Source: Sphingomonas carotinifaciens (GTDB lineage: Bacteria > Pseudomonadota > Alphaproteobacteria > Sphingomonadales > Sphingomonadaceae). From it: DNA of 64,000 nt. The stretch is from contig NZ_WSUT01000002.1 in assembly GCF_009789535.1 (NCBI RefSeq), forward strand, positions 1 to 64,000. Direction: 5' to 3'. The stretch's first letter is position 1. The number at the start of each line of letters is the position of its first letter. Under the pieces are notes generated by a model. The model had not been told where the DNA came from and searched no databases. It saw nothing but the letters and a program-made list of their open reading frames with translations. Position numbers and translations under genes: made by a program. Shown in pieces: positions 44,819 through 54,412 of the stretch.

Positions 44819-45979
44819 TTAATCCGTCAGCGCCGTATTGGCGGCGACCAATGCCTCCGCCCGGCGTACTTCTGCGGCAAAGCCCTGCATGAAGCGGGCG
44901 CGGTCGAAGTTCCGGGCGTGGGCGATCGCCACGGCAGGGTCGAAGCTGGGCAACCATGCGTCAAAGCGGTCCATGGCCTCGACCAGCGAGTCCACTGTCT
45001 GTTCGTGGAAGTGGATGCCCGTCGCGCCGTCGATCACCGTTTCAGTGCCCCCCCCGCGTCCGAAGACGACCACAGGCCGCCCCGCAGCCTGCGATTCCAC
45101 CGGGATGATCCCGAAATCCTCCTCGGCAGTGAAGATGAGCGCGCGCGCCTGCGCATAAGCGGCGCGCAGTTCGTCGAAGCGCATGCGTGTCGTGAAGCGA
45201 ACGTTCGGCCCGGCACGCGCCTTCAGCGCCTCCAGCATCGGGCCATCGCCGATCACGTGCAGCTTGCGGCCGGTGCGGGTAAAGGCATCGACGGCCAGAT
45301 CGGGCCGCTTATAGGGTACGAGCTGGCTGATCCATACGCATTCGTCGGTCACCGCGTCGCTCCGCTGAAACAGATCGACCTCGACCGGCGGATAGACGAC
45401 GCTGGCTTCGCGGCCCCAGAATTTGGCGATGCGCCGGCGCACGAACTGACTGTTGGCCATGATGAGGTCGGGGCGCGATGCGCTCATCCGGTCCCACGCC
45501 CGCATCCGCGGCGCCACCATCTGCAGATACAGCTTCGCCAGCCGGCCGCTCGCTGCGCGATAGGCGTGATACTGGTCCCAGATATAGCGCATCGGCGAGT
45601 GGCAATAGGTGACGTGCACCGCGTCGGGGCGGGTGATAACCCCCTTGGTCGGCCCGGCCTCGCAACTGATGACCAGATCATAGGCGCTGAGATCCAGCGT
45701 CTCCAGCGCGCGTGGCATCAACGGCAGGTATTTCTGATATTGCGACCGGGCAAAGGGGAGTTTTGCGATCGATGTGGTGAAGATGCGGTGCCGCTTCAGC
45801 GTCTGTGACAACACCGTTTCATCGACGACATGCGTGAAGATGTCGGCATCGGGATAAAGATCGCAGATCCGCTCCAGCACGCGCTCCCCGCCGCGCATCG
45901 TCACCAACCAGTAATGGATGATGGCGACCTTGCGTGCCGGACGGCTTTCGGCTTCGCTTGGTATCGTCACAACATTCAT
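44819..45979 (-). CDS. Glycosyltransferase family 4 protein
   Basis: A 386-residue GT-B enzyme from ATG 45979 (AGGA 8-9 bp upstream); a longer frame to 46051 lacks family similarity. KVAIIHYWLVTMRGGERVLE is the acceptor-side N-terminus; YCHSPMRYIWDQYHAY is typical of mannosyltransferase-like GT4 proteins. Donor motifs are SQLVPYKRPDLAVDAF and FTAEEDFGIIPVESQAAGRP (E-x7-E). Probably a mannosyl- or related transferase of the EPS repeat. Confidence 0.87.
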   Translation of the reverse strand: MNVVTIPSEAESRPARKVAIIHYWLVTMRGGERVLERICDLYPDADIFTHVVDETVLSQTLKRHRIFTTSIAKLPFARSQYQKYLPLMPRALETLDLSAYDLVISCEAGPTKGVITRPDAVHVTYCHSPMRYIWDQYHAYRAASGRLAKLYLQMVAPRMRAWDRMSASRPDLIMANSQFVRRRIAKFWGREASVVYPPVEVDLFQRSDAVTDECVWISQLVPYKRPDLAVDAFTRTGRKLHVIGDGPMLEALKARAGPNVRFTTRMRFDELRAAYAQARALIFTAEEDFGIIPVESQAAGRPVVVFGRGGGTETVIDGATGIHFHEQTVDSLVEAMDRFDAWLPSFDPAVAIAHARNFDRARFMQGFAAEVRRAEALVAANTALTD

Positions 45980-46067
45980 GGGTGCAATCCTGTAGATCGG
46001 CCGCAACATTCCGGACCAGATCGGCCCGCAGGGCATTGCTGCCCGGCGCATATGTTTACAGCGGCTC

Positions 46068-47162
46068 TTATTGCGTCAGGGGGAGATGTGAACGCGATTT
46101 CCGACGGTTAGGGAAATAATCCTCCGATTTGGCCTTTGCCGCCGGCACTGGGTTCGTGGCGGGAGCAACTATCGGGGCGGCAGGTACGGCGGATATGGCG
46201 GGCGGTTCGGCCCGCACCATCGTTTCAGGCGTGCCGCCACCTACCCCGACGCGAGCGGCACCAGCCACGGGCTGTTCCTCCGCACGGCGTGCACCGCCCT
46301 CCGCTCCTGCCATCAGCACGCCGGTATCGTCCGGGATCGTCGGCGCCAGGATCATCGGCGGAGCAACTTCGGCCGGGGGCGTCGCAGCGCGGAAGGCCGA
46401 GTAATCGTGGAAGCGTCCAGGCAGGCGATAGAAGATATGCTGGCCGACGATGCCGGTCTTGAGCAGCGTCGGCGCCCATTTCGGAAACACATACAGCGTG
46501 TGGTAATGCGTCGCCTGTCCCGCTTCGGCGGAGGTCCAGCCGGCCAGAGCGGCCTCGGCAACCTGCACCGCGTTCTTCCATCGCACCGGATTGGGCGCGC
46601 GGGCCAAGGACCCGTCGCAGGTGAAGCTGAACTGGCACCCGGTCGGCCGATCCGACCCCTGATAGACGACGTCGCAGATCGTCTTGGGATAGCGGGGATG
46701 GCGCAACCGGTTGAGCACCACCTGTGCAACCGCGCGCTGGCCGGCGATCGGCTCACCATTGGCTTCGTAATAGACCGCGTTTGCCAGGCAGGTGGTCGAG
46801 CGCTCCAGATCCGCACCCAGCCACGCCGCGACGAAGGGCGGGGCAAGCGGATTGCTGGCGCGGCTGAGCGGCAGTGCGAGGTTGCGGGTCAACGCGTCCT
46901 GCGGCGACAATTCGAGGACTGCGCTCGGTATCAGGTCGTCGAGCGCGATGCCGTCTTCCGCCGGTTCGGTGGGCGTAACCGCAGTCTTGGGGGCCTCCAT
47001 CGGAATGACATCGAGATATTCCCGGTCGTCGTCCATGGTCAGCAATGCAACACCCAGGCCGATCAACAATGCTATCGTCAGCAGCCCCCATAGGGTTGAT
47101 CTATGGGAGTGGGAAAGCAGCACAAATTGGTCCTTGGACGTCGCGTAATCGCCGCCGTCCAT
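46068..47162 (-). CDS. SleB-type cell wall hydrolase, membrane anchored
   Basis: A 364-residue protein. A signal-anchor (LWGLLTIALLIGLGVALLTM) lies near residue 25. The Hydrolase_2 domain is clear near 120: CLANAVYYEANGEPIAGQRA with the catalytic Glu, then VVLNRLRHPRYPKTICDVVY and CQFSFTCDG. The C-terminal third is Ala/Pro-rich and basic. It should cleave peptidoglycan (glucosaminidase/lytic transglycosylase type). In an EPS locus it may open the wall for the export complex; regulation by the locus is not shown. Confidence 0.88.
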   Translation of the reverse strand: MDGGDYATSKDQFVLLSHSHRSTLWGLLTIALLIGLGVALLTMDDDREYLDVIPMEAPKTAVTPTEPAEDGIALDDLIPSAVLELSPQDALTRNLALPLSRASNPLAPPFVAAWLGADLERSTTCLANAVYYEANGEPIAGQRAVAQVVLNRLRHPRYPKTICDVVYQGSDRPTGCQFSFTCDGSLARAPNPVRWKNAVQVAEAALAGWTSAEAGQATHYHTLYVFPKWAPTLLKTGIVGQHIFYRLPGRFHDYSAFRAATPPAEVAPPMILAPTIPDDTGVLMAGAEGGARRAEEQPVAGAARVGVGGGTPETMVRAEPPAISAVPAAPIVAPATNPVPAAKAKSEDYFPNRRKSRSHLPLTQ

Positions 47163-47323
47163 AAACCCGTGGCCACCAGCCGTCCCTCTTTAAGTTATTG
47201 TCGATGCAGCCACATCGTATGTTTTCGGGACACGGCGCCAATCTGGCGTGATCTGACGCTATTGGGTATTCCATCGCGCGACGACCGGCACGCCATGGGC
47301 CGGCAGAATGTGAATGATCCGTG

Positions 47324-48763
47324 ATGCGCAGCCCCGGCACCTCTCAAGACCAAGACGCCAATGCCCAGCGGAGCGCTACCCACGACCGGGCGGGGGCCGT
47401 GCCCGACCACAAGCTCGGGCGAGATAGCGGTGAGCTGGCATGGGCGACGCCGTTGATCGCGGCGCTGCTGATGATGGAGCTGGCGTTGGGCGGGGCGAAT
47501 GACGCGGTGTCGAGCGGGGTGGCGTCCTTTGCGACCGCGCTGGTGGCGGGGTTCGTTCTGTACCGGTCGCCTGGGGAATCGCGCTTCTGGGGGCGGGCGC
47601 GGGTGCCGCTCTGCCTGTTCGGGGGGGCGCTGTTGTGGAGTGCGCTGCCCGCGGTGGTGCCCGTGTCGGTGCGGCCTGCGGCGGACCTGTTCGGGCTGGC
47701 GCTGGCGAAGGCGTTGGCAACGACGCTGTTGCTCGTCGCCGCAGCGCTGCTCGCCTATCGGTCTGGCTCGCCCTCCAGGCTGGTGCGGTGGCTCACGATC
47801 TTCGGGATCGTCTACATCCTGTATGCCGCAGTGGACGCGATCGACTGGCTGTACGATGCGGCACATGCCACGCGCTATGCCGGAACGCTGGGCAACACCA
47901 ATGCGGCCGGCATCGTCTTTGCGGTCGTCGCCCTGCTGGCGGGCGGTGTCGTCCTATCGCCGGGCGAGGAAGCCAGGGGGGGCATGGCGCTGCGCCTCGC
48001 CGCTTTGGCAGGCTGTGCCGTGGCGCTGATCCTTTGCGCGATGACCGGCAGCCGTAGCGCGGTGCTGTTGGCCGTGCTGTTCGGAGGCGTGATACTGGCG
48101 TTGCGGTTGATACGGCGCGATGGCGCGGCCCCGCCGATCGGGGCCGTCGCGATCGGCGCCGTCGCCCTGCTGGGGCTGGTGACGATCGTTGCCCTGATCA
48201 CACCGATGGCCGATCGATCAAGCTACCTTGCCGCAGATGCCGGCCTGCGCTGGGACAGCATCCGCCATTATGCCGGGGTGGCGTGGAGCAGCCCCGTCTG
48301 GGGTTACGGTCTTGGCAGTTTCTTCGAGATCAATCTCCAGACGCTGACGCCCGGCACCGCACCGATCTACTGGAATTTCGGTGCTGCGCATAACGCACCG
48401 ATCCAGTTGGTGATGGAAGCAGGGCTGCCATGCCTGGCGCTGCTGCTGATCGGTCTGGCCATCATGGCGCGGCAGGTGTTCACCGTCCGGCGCGACTGGT
48501 CGTCGGTCGCTGTCCTGTGTGCGATCGGGGCGATCGGCGGGAGCGCGATGATCGACATCGCCCTGAACGTGCCGGCGATCGCCGCGCTGTTCGCGGTGCT
48601 GGTGGGCGCGCTATGGGGTTCGGCTCTGGCCGGGCACGTTTCGCTTCGGCGCGCATCGCTTCGCCGGAGGTCAGTGGGGCGCCCGCGTCCGCAGCGCGTA
48701 GCGCACCGCCATCGGGGACCCCCCAAGGATCGCGGCCAGCCGATCGTTGAACCGACCGTCTAG
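47324..48763 (+). CDS. O-antigen ligase/Wzy_C family membrane protein
   Basis: A 479-residue protein from ATG 47324 (a GTG precedes it directly). About 10-12 hydrophobic segments. The Wzy_C core is seen as LGNTNAAGIVFAVVALL, MTGSRSAVLLAVLFGG and the loop WGYGLGSFFEINLQTLTPG, with NFGAAHNAPIQLVMEAGLP (His in the typical HN pair) near 355. It may be a second polymerase or ligate chains to a carrier. The last 30 codons overlap the convergent gene's 3' end by 93 bp. Confidence 0.83.
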   Translation: MRSPGTSQDQDANAQRSATHDRAGAVPDHKLGRDSGELAWATPLIAALLMMELALGGANDAVSSGVASFATALVAGFVLYRSPGESRFWGRARVPLCLFGGALLWSALPAVVPVSVRPAADLFGLALAKALATTLLLVAAALLAYRSGSPSRLVRWLTIFGIVYILYAAVDAIDWLYDAAHATRYAGTLGNTNAAGIVFAVVALLAGGVVLSPGEEARGGMALRLAALAGCAVALILCAMTGSRSAVLLAVLFGGVILALRLIRRDGAAPPIGAVAIGAVALLGLVTIVALITPMADRSSYLAADAGLRWDSIRHYAGVAWSSPVWGYGLGSFFEINLQTLTPGTAPIYWNFGAAHNAPIQLVMEAGLPCLALLLIGLAIMARQVFTVRRDWSSVAVLCAIGAIGGSAMIDIALNVPAIAALFAVLVGALWGSALAGHVSLRRASLRRRSVGRPRPQRVAHRHRGPPKDRGQPIVEPTV

Positions 48764-49288
48764 TCCCGCCAGCCAGACCGCTTCCTCGATCGCGGCATCG
48801 CGCGTCGCGGGGGACAGGGTCTTCCAGTAATTCGCGGCATAGGCCGTGCGCCAGAACCCTTCCGAGGTGAGAAAGGGCGCCGCGGCATAGCTGGCGGCAA
48901 AGGCGCGGGTTGCGCGCCGGCTGGGGTTTTGCCCCTCGACCAGTGCGAGCTGCGTATGGAGGAGCAACGTCGCGGCCGCCTGCGGCCGAGCCGCATCGGC
49001 GATGGCGAGCATGGCGCGGGCCTGGGCCAGCGCATTCTGCCGGGGTGCGGGTGCGGCGGCTTCGCCTGCCTTGCGCAGCCACAGCGCGGTCAGGCCGATC
49101 GCCGCCCGTGCCGGAATCGACCCCGGCGCCCAGGTGCGAGCCTCTGCCAGCATCGCGTCACGTGCCGGTGGGTCGCCATCGGCCGCCAGGGCAACCGTCG
49201 CGACCCGCCGCTCCGCCGCGATCGACAGACCCGATACGACCAGCGTGACCGCCGCAGCGGCCAGACAGGCGGTCTTCAGGACCTGCAC
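48671..49288 (-). CDS. Secreted helical-repeat protein of the EPS locus
   Basis: A 205-residue protein from GTG 49288, preceded by GGAAGG, 15 bp after the Wzc-type gene. It has a signal or anchor (ACLAAAAVTLVVSGLSIAA). The rest is Ala-rich helices of TPR-like pattern (AMLAEARTWAPGSIPARAAIG). No enzyme motif. Gene order next to the co-polymerase suggests an accessory part of the export machine. Its 3' end overlaps the opposite ligase gene. Confidence 0.7.
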   Translation of the reverse strand: MQVLKTACLAAAAVTLVVSGLSIAAERRVATVALAADGDPPARDAMLAEARTWAPGSIPARAAIGLTALWLRKAGEAAAPAPRQNALAQARAMLAIADAARPQAAATLLLHTQLALVEGQNPSRRATRAFAASYAAAPFLTSEGFWRTAYAANYWKTLSPATRDAAIEEAVWLAGLDGRFNDRLAAILGGSPMAVRYALRTRAPH

Positions 49289-49303
49289 CGCGCCTGCGCC
49301 TTC

Positions 49304-51448
49304 CTATTCGTTGTAATAGGACGAGTAGCGGGCAGAATAATACAGGCCGCCCATCGCCTCCGACCGGTGATCGACCATCGTCATCACCGCGCCCAGCACA
49401 TGACCCTGGCCATGCTCCAGCCCTGCAAGCGCAGCGTCGACCGCGGCGATCGGCGTCGCGTTCCACTTGATGACCAGCATCACCGCATCGGCCAGACCGA
49501 CCAGCGTACGCGCGTCCGCGATGCCCAGCAGCGGCGGGGTGTCGAGGATGACATAATCATAGGCGGCGCGTGCCTCGGCCAGCAGCGCTTCCATCCGGCC
49601 GCTGCCGAACAGATCGGTGGGGGTGAACAGCGACCCTTGCACCAGCAGCATGTCCAGCCCCTCGACCTCGTCGCGCACCACCGCCTTTGCCATGGTGGTA
49701 CGGCCTTCCAGCACGTCGGTGAGGCCGGTTTCCACCGTGCGGTCAAGCGCGCGCAGAACCCCGGCGCGGCGCACGTCGCAGTCGATCAGCAGGACGCGGT
49801 CCCCGCTCATCGCCATGACGCGCGCCAGCGACAGCGAACTGGTCGTCTTGCCCTCGCCGGGCAGTGTTGAGGCCAGTGCGATCACCCGCGCGGGTTCCGC
49901 CTGGTCGGTCGTCGCGATGAACGAGCGGACTGCGCGGTAAGCCTCGGCATAGACGGTCATCGGCTTGGAGACGAGCGTCCTGGCCGGGTTGGTGGTGCGC
50001 TTGCCGCGCAGCCGCGACCGGCCGGGCAGCCGCGGGATGGAGGCGACGAACGAGAGGCCGAGCAGCGTCTCGATGTCCTCCGGCTTGCGGATGGTCGAGC
50101 TCAGGCCCTCGGACAACAGCACCGCGCCCAGACCGACGACGATGCCGATCAACAGCCCCGCCGCAGCGAACGCCTTCACCTTCGGAAAGGTCGGACGTGT
50201 CGGAACCGTTGCATTTTCAACGATGCTCGCCTGCGGTGCCGATACACGCTGTGCCTGGGTCGATTGCTGCGCGGCCTGGGCCAGACGGGTGTAGGCCGTA
50301 CGTTTCGCCTCGGCATCGCGCTCCAGGCTGCCCGCCATGACGGAGGCCTGATCGTCGCGTGCCACGCCCCGCTGCAACGTATTCAACCGGCCCCGCAAGC
50401 TGTTGGCCCGCGCTTCCGCCGACAGTGCCTGGCTGCGCAGCCCGCCGACGACGCGCTGCGCCTCCTGCTTGATCTGTTCGTCGAGCGACTCGATCTGCTG
50501 GGCGATCTGCACCGACAAGGGATAGCGCGGGCCATAGCGTGCGCTCAGTTCGGCACGCCGCTTCTCCGCCTCGGTACGCTGGCGCCGGAGATCGGCGATG
50601 ACGCTGGACGACAGCACCGCCGAAATGGCGTCCGTACCGCCGGTCGCGCTCTGCCGTTCGGCCACCGACAGGGCGGACCGTGCCGCAGCGGCCTCGGACT
50701 CCGCGGTGGCGAGCTGCATCGACAGCGGCGCGATCTGCTGGTCGGTGATGGTGCCGGCCTGGCCGGTCTGGCTGATGCCGCTCTGCGCCCGATAGGCGGC
50801 CAGGCGCGCATCGGCGGCCTGTACCTCGGCACCCAGTTCGCGCAGCCGATTCTGGATCGACGTCGACTGCTTGGCCGCCGTGCCCATCAGATTGTCTGCC
50901 GTGCCAGCGACATAGGTGCTGGCATAGGTGTTGGCGATCTTGGCGGCCTTGGTAGGATCGACGGAGCGGATGCCGATATGGACGAGATAGCTCTTCTCGT
51001 CGCGGTTGATCTTGAGGCTGTCCAGTACGTTGCTGGTCGCACGCTCGATCGCGGTTCCGGCAGGACCTTCGCCGGCAAATTCCGGATCGCGGTTCAGGTC
51101 AAGCTGCGTGACGACTTGGCGCGCGGTGTTGCGCGATCCGATCACCTGCACCTCGGTATTGACCGCGGTCTGATCCGCGGGCTGTTCCGTGCCGTTGCCG
51201 AAGTCGAGCGGGGAGGCCGCGTTGGGCGTGATCCGCACCTTGGCAAAGGCGTCGTATTTGGGCGTCAGCATCAGCGCCGTGCCCAGCGCAATCGCAAAAA
51301 CCGTCAGCGCGCAGGCGACCACGATGATCCAGCGGCGCCGGATGGCATCACCCACCGACCGTAAGGTGACCGCACGTCGCCCCAGATGACGTGACTGGTC
51401 GAAGCGGCTGGCATCGTCGTGCTCGGCCTGCGGGGAATGTCTATTCAT
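49304..51448 (-). CDS. Wzc/GumC-type polysaccharide co-polymerase with tyrosine autokinase
   Basis: A 714-residue protein from ATG 51448. TM1 is IIVVACALTVFAIALGTALM near 45; a periplasmic Wzz domain and long coiled coil (residues ~190-400) follow; TM2 is FAAAGLLIGIVVGLGAVLL near 435. The cytoplasmic BY-kinase has Walker A STLPGEGKTTSS near 530, Walker A' VLLIDCDVRRAG and Walker B YVILDTPPLLG. The C-terminus is a Tyr cluster (YYSARYSSYYNE). Controls chain length through cycling phosphorylation and contacts the outer-membrane exporter. Single-chain kinase fusion, unlike split PCP/kinase pairs of some alphaproteobacteria. Confidence 0.94.
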   Translation of the reverse strand: MNRHSPQAEHDDASRFDQSRHLGRRAVTLRSVGDAIRRRWIIVVACALTVFAIALGTALMLTPKYDAFAKVRITPNAASPLDFGNGTEQPADQTAVNTEVQVIGSRNTARQVVTQLDLNRDPEFAGEGPAGTAIERATSNVLDSLKINRDEKSYLVHIGIRSVDPTKAAKIANTYASTYVAGTADNLMGTAAKQSTSIQNRLRELGAEVQAADARLAAYRAQSGISQTGQAGTITDQQIAPLSMQLATAESEAAAARSALSVAERQSATGGTDAISAVLSSSVIADLRRQRTEAEKRRAELSARYGPRYPLSVQIAQQIESLDEQIKQEAQRVVGGLRSQALSAEARANSLRGRLNTLQRGVARDDQASVMAGSLERDAEAKRTAYTRLAQAAQQSTQAQRVSAPQASIVENATVPTRPTFPKVKAFAAAGLLIGIVVGLGAVLLSEGLSSTIRKPEDIETLLGLSFVASIPRLPGRSRLRGKRTTNPARTLVSKPMTVYAEAYRAVRSFIATTDQAEPARVIALASTLPGEGKTTSSLSLARVMAMSGDRVLLIDCDVRRAGVLRALDRTVETGLTDVLEGRTTMAKAVVRDEVEGLDMLLVQGSLFTPTDLFGSGRMEALLAEARAAYDYVILDTPPLLGIADARTLVGLADAVMLVIKWNATPIAAVDAALAGLEHGQGHVLGAVMTMVDHRSEAMGGLYYSARYSSYYNE

Positions 51449-51481
51449 ACGGTCGCGAAGGTCCTTTGGGCGACGCCAGCA

Positions 51482-52780
51482 TCAACGCTGGAGAACGACG
51501 GAAAACAGCGCGCGCGTCTCGTCGAACGATTGCAGCGCGGCCGAACCCGATGTGGAGCGGTTGTCCCGGCCGACCAGCAGTCCCAGACCGACATTGCGGT
51601 TGAGCAGATACCGGCCGCCCGCGCTGTAGCGCAGGATCTTGGACTTGCCGCTGTTGTTGACGAAATCGTCCTGCTCATAGCCGATCTGTGCGTTCAACAG
51701 CACGTTGCGGTAGAGTTCGTGGTCGACGCGCAGCGCCGCGGCGGTCGCGAAGAAGCCGCTGCTCGTGCCGAAGAAGCTGTCCTGCACCGTGCGGCGCACG
51801 TTCAGGCCGATGGTGGTGAGTTGCGTCATGAAATATTCCAGACGCGCTTCGGCCGCGAGGCCCGAAATATCCTGATAGATCCGGGCATCGTAGTTACGGC
51901 TGACATAGCCGATGCCGATGCCGCCACGGATCAGCGACGACAGGTCGAAGCTGGCCCCACCGATGATGCTGAATTCCTTGGAATCGCGATTGGCGACACC
52001 GATCGACAGCGGGCGGCGATAATCGGTATCGACGAAACCGCCCTGGAGGAACACCGACGTATCGGGCGACACGGCATATTCGCCGCGGGCGGTGGTGCGG
52101 AACAGCGTCTGATCGCGATTGGCCTGGCTGATCCGTGCACCCGAAAAGGCACGCACGTCGGAAAAGCTGAACTCGTCGACCGTGACCGCCACCTGGCCAC
52201 GAATCCGCGATCCGGCAAAGGCGCTGCCGACGCTGGCGGTGGTCTGCTGGAACTGGATCGCCTCTGCGGCATCCTGCGGCGAGGCGGCAGACGAACGCGG
52301 CTCCGTGGCGCGGGCGGTGCGCAGCAGGCCGTTGAAGGTCAGCGTGCGCGTCGCATCGAGGCGGCCATTGGCATCGATCGTGTAGTTGGTCTCGTTCCGG
52401 GGCGTCTCGCTGGCGAAGCGGCGCAGCCGCGCCCCGGCGCTGAGATTGAATTCGTGCGTGGCCCAGTTGCTGTTGGCGGCGACCGACGGTGCGATGATCG
52501 CATAGGCATCGCTCTGCTTGTCATTCTCGATCTGATAGGCGTTGTCGGTGAAACCGCCGCTCAGTTCGAGGCGCGGATAGACCAGGAACGATCCGGCCCG
52601 AATCCCTTGTGCCTGATATTCCGGCCGTTCGCGCTGAAGGACGCTGACGTTCCGGCCGCGGTCATATTCGAGCGGAAGGTTGGGGAGGATCAGATTGTCC
52701 TCGATCGTTTGCGCCTGTGCTGCACCGAGGGCGAGCGGCATGGTCAACACGCCCATCAGGGCAACAAGGGGCAGCCGCAT
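51482..52780 (-). CDS. Outer membrane beta-barrel protein of the EPS locus
   Basis: A 432-residue protein. ATG 52780 is preferred (ACAGGTAA upstream and signal peptide RLPLVALMGVLTMPLALGAA); two ATGs lie 5 and 8 codons before. The mature part alternates polar and hydrophobic residues in about 18 strands (YPRLELSGGFTDNAYQ, FNLSAGARLRRFASE) and ends in a strand (FSVVLQR). It belongs to the BBP2/OmpL-like group common in EPS loci. Role in export or retention of the polymer is inferred. Confidence 0.82.
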   Translation of the reverse strand: MRLPLVALMGVLTMPLALGAAQAQTIEDNLILPNLPLEYDRGRNVSVLQRERPEYQAQGIRAGSFLVYPRLELSGGFTDNAYQIENDKQSDAYAIIAPSVAANSNWATHEFNLSAGARLRRFASETPRNETNYTIDANGRLDATRTLTFNGLLRTARATEPRSSAASPQDAAEAIQFQQTTASVGSAFAGSRIRGQVAVTVDEFSFSDVRAFSGARISQANRDQTLFRTTARGEYAVSPDTSVFLQGGFVDTDYRRPLSIGVANRDSKEFSIIGGASFDLSSLIRGGIGIGYVSRNYDARIYQDISGLAAEARLEYFMTQLTTIGLNVRRTVQDSFFGTSSGFFATAAALRVDHELYRNVLLNAQIGYEQDDFVNNSGKSKILRYSAGGRYLLNRNVGLGLLVGRDNRSTSGSAALQSFDETRALFSVVLQR

Positions 52781-52807
52781 CAAATTACCTGTCATGGAAG
52801 GCATGGA

Positions 52808-53245
52808 TCAGAAGGTCGAGTAGTTGGAGGTGCCACCACCACCGATACCCACCACCGGACCCTGCGCCAGGGTTCCTGCACTGCCCCCGGGGGCCGCAGT
52901 ACCATAGGGATCGCACCGGATCGCCCGGCTGAGTACGTCACGAAGGGCCAGCGTGATCGGCTTTGCCTGACGCGGCGTGCCCAGTGCCTGGCGGAGTGCT
53001 GCCACCACCACACGGCAGTTTTCCTCGCTCTGATCGACCGTATAGGCGATCTGCGCTTCCGCCTGTTCGCGGCCTGCCGCCGCTGGAACGCCCGCGATGG
53101 TGCGCATGATATCGGTGTACAATGCGATGACGTTCGGATCGTTCGCGGCCAGTGCCGGCAACGCAGGTGCAACCGGAATCTGCGCGGCACCGCTACCCCC
53201 GATGACGGACATCGTGGCCGCCATTCCCAGGAAAAACTTTCGCAT
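52808..53245 (-). CDS. Small secreted protein of the EPS locus
   Basis: A 145-residue protein from ATG 53245 with a signal peptide (KFFLGMAATMSVIGGSGAAQ). Two Cys (ENCRVVV, AIRCDPYG) could form a disulphide. The C-terminus is Gly/Ser-rich (GPVVGIGGGGTSNYSTF). No family was recognised. It lies between the exporter and barrel genes on the same strand (27 bp before the barrel start), so it is probably periplasmic accessory. Confidence 0.7.
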   Translation of the reverse strand: MRKFFLGMAATMSVIGGSGAAQIPVAPALPALAANDPNVIALYTDIMRTIAGVPAAAGREQAEAQIAYTVDQSEENCRVVVAALRQALGTPRQAKPITLALRDVLSRAIRCDPYGTAAPGGSAGTLAQGPVVGIGGGGTSNYSTF

Positions 53246-53416
53246 GGCTAGTCCCCTATTTAAGCAGCCCCTCCCACACATCGAACCAAACCACAATCTC
53301 AACGGGTTGTGATTTCGTCCAATTTTGGAACGGAAGAACCCCGCTCACAAAGTGCGCAAGCGACTTGAAAGTTCCCTGCTAATAGTTCCCGGAAACGCCG
53401 GCTGTAAAATAATCGA

Positions 53417-54076
53417 TCAGAACAACCGCTCGCGGATACGAATAGTATCACCGGGGCGCACCCTCAGATCCGGAGAAAGATCTACCTTTTCCTCGGTGCT
53501 TTCTCCGGCATGCTTTATGACGACGGACTTCTTGCTTGCCCGGTAGGTAAATCCTTCGGCGGTCGCCACGGCATTGAGCACAGTCAGTCCGGAAGAATAG
53601 GGATATTCACCGGGCTTGTTGACTTCACCAAGGATGTAATAGGGGCGGAACGTCAGAACATCTATGCTGACCCGCGGCTGGCGAAGATAGCCATCGGCCA
53701 GCTTTTCCTGGATGGTGGCGGCAAGACTGGTGGTATTGACGCCTGCTGCATCGACGTCGCCGATCAGGGGCAGCGACAACCGGCCATTGGCATTGACGAA
53801 AAATTCGCCGGAGAGCGACGGTTCGTCAAAGATGATGACGCGAACCTTGTCCGCCACGCCGAGCGTGTAGTCGTTACCGGCCGATACGGGCGTGGCCTGC
53901 CCCGCTTCCGCGCGCGCCACCGCTGCACGGGCAGGGCTGGCGGCGGTGGTGGTGGCAGGGTCGGCGGTGGTGGTGCCGGGCGTTGCCGTGCGCGGCGCGG
54001 TCATCTGACCGGATGCGAGCGCAGGATGTGCACTCGCCAGGCTCGTTAGTGCGACCAAGGCCATCAAGATACGCAT
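53417..54076 (-). CDS. Wza/GumB-type polysaccharide export protein
   Basis: A 219-residue protein from ATG 54076 (a TTG two codons before is less likely). Signal peptide MRILMALVALTSLASAHPALA without a lipobox Cys. A Thr/Ala linker precedes the Poly_export domain (YTLGVADKVRVIIFDEPSLSGEF, LPLIGDVDAAG), followed by one SLBB domain (YYILGEVNKPGEYPYSSG, LNAVATAEGFTYRA). Short GumB-like form lacking the C-terminal helical barrel of Wza. Forms the periplasmic/outer-membrane part of the EPS channel with the Wzc-type protein. Confidence 0.92.
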   Translation of the reverse strand: MRILMALVALTSLASAHPALASGQMTAPRTATPGTTTADPATTTAASPARAAVARAEAGQATPVSAGNDYTLGVADKVRVIIFDEPSLSGEFFVNANGRLSLPLIGDVDAAGVNTTSLAATIQEKLADGYLRQPRVSIDVLTFRPYYILGEVNKPGEYPYSSGLTVLNAVATAEGFTYRASKKSVVIKHAGESTEEKVDLSPDLRVRPGDTIRIRERLF

Positions 54077-54412
54077 ACGCAAAAGCTTCCGTTGAGTGAC
54101 GCGCCATTATTGATCGCAGCAAGCAACCAGCGCCCGACGGGGAGGCAACCGGTTTTCACAATCCAATATGATGTGATTTTTCACGTTCTTATCATCCTTG
54201 TCGAGCGGGCGGCAAGGCCAAAGCCCGCTGCTCTGTCCATCCTTGGGACAGGAACGACTTGGTAACCATTGACGCTAACCGTCGATCGGTACGCTTCGGT
54301 AACCTCCAGCCGATACGCTCGGGTAATCATGAGCGATTGCAACATCCTGGCAACAGGCGCGGCAACGCGTCGGGGACACCGATCCAGCGGAGGGCTGTTG
54401 CCCCGCCGGACC
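54077..54412. other. Intergenic region upstream of exporter and LapG-like genes
   Basis: About 335 bp between divergent genes, probably with both promoters. The plus-strand frame is open from 54269 without conserved content. Confidence 0.4.
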
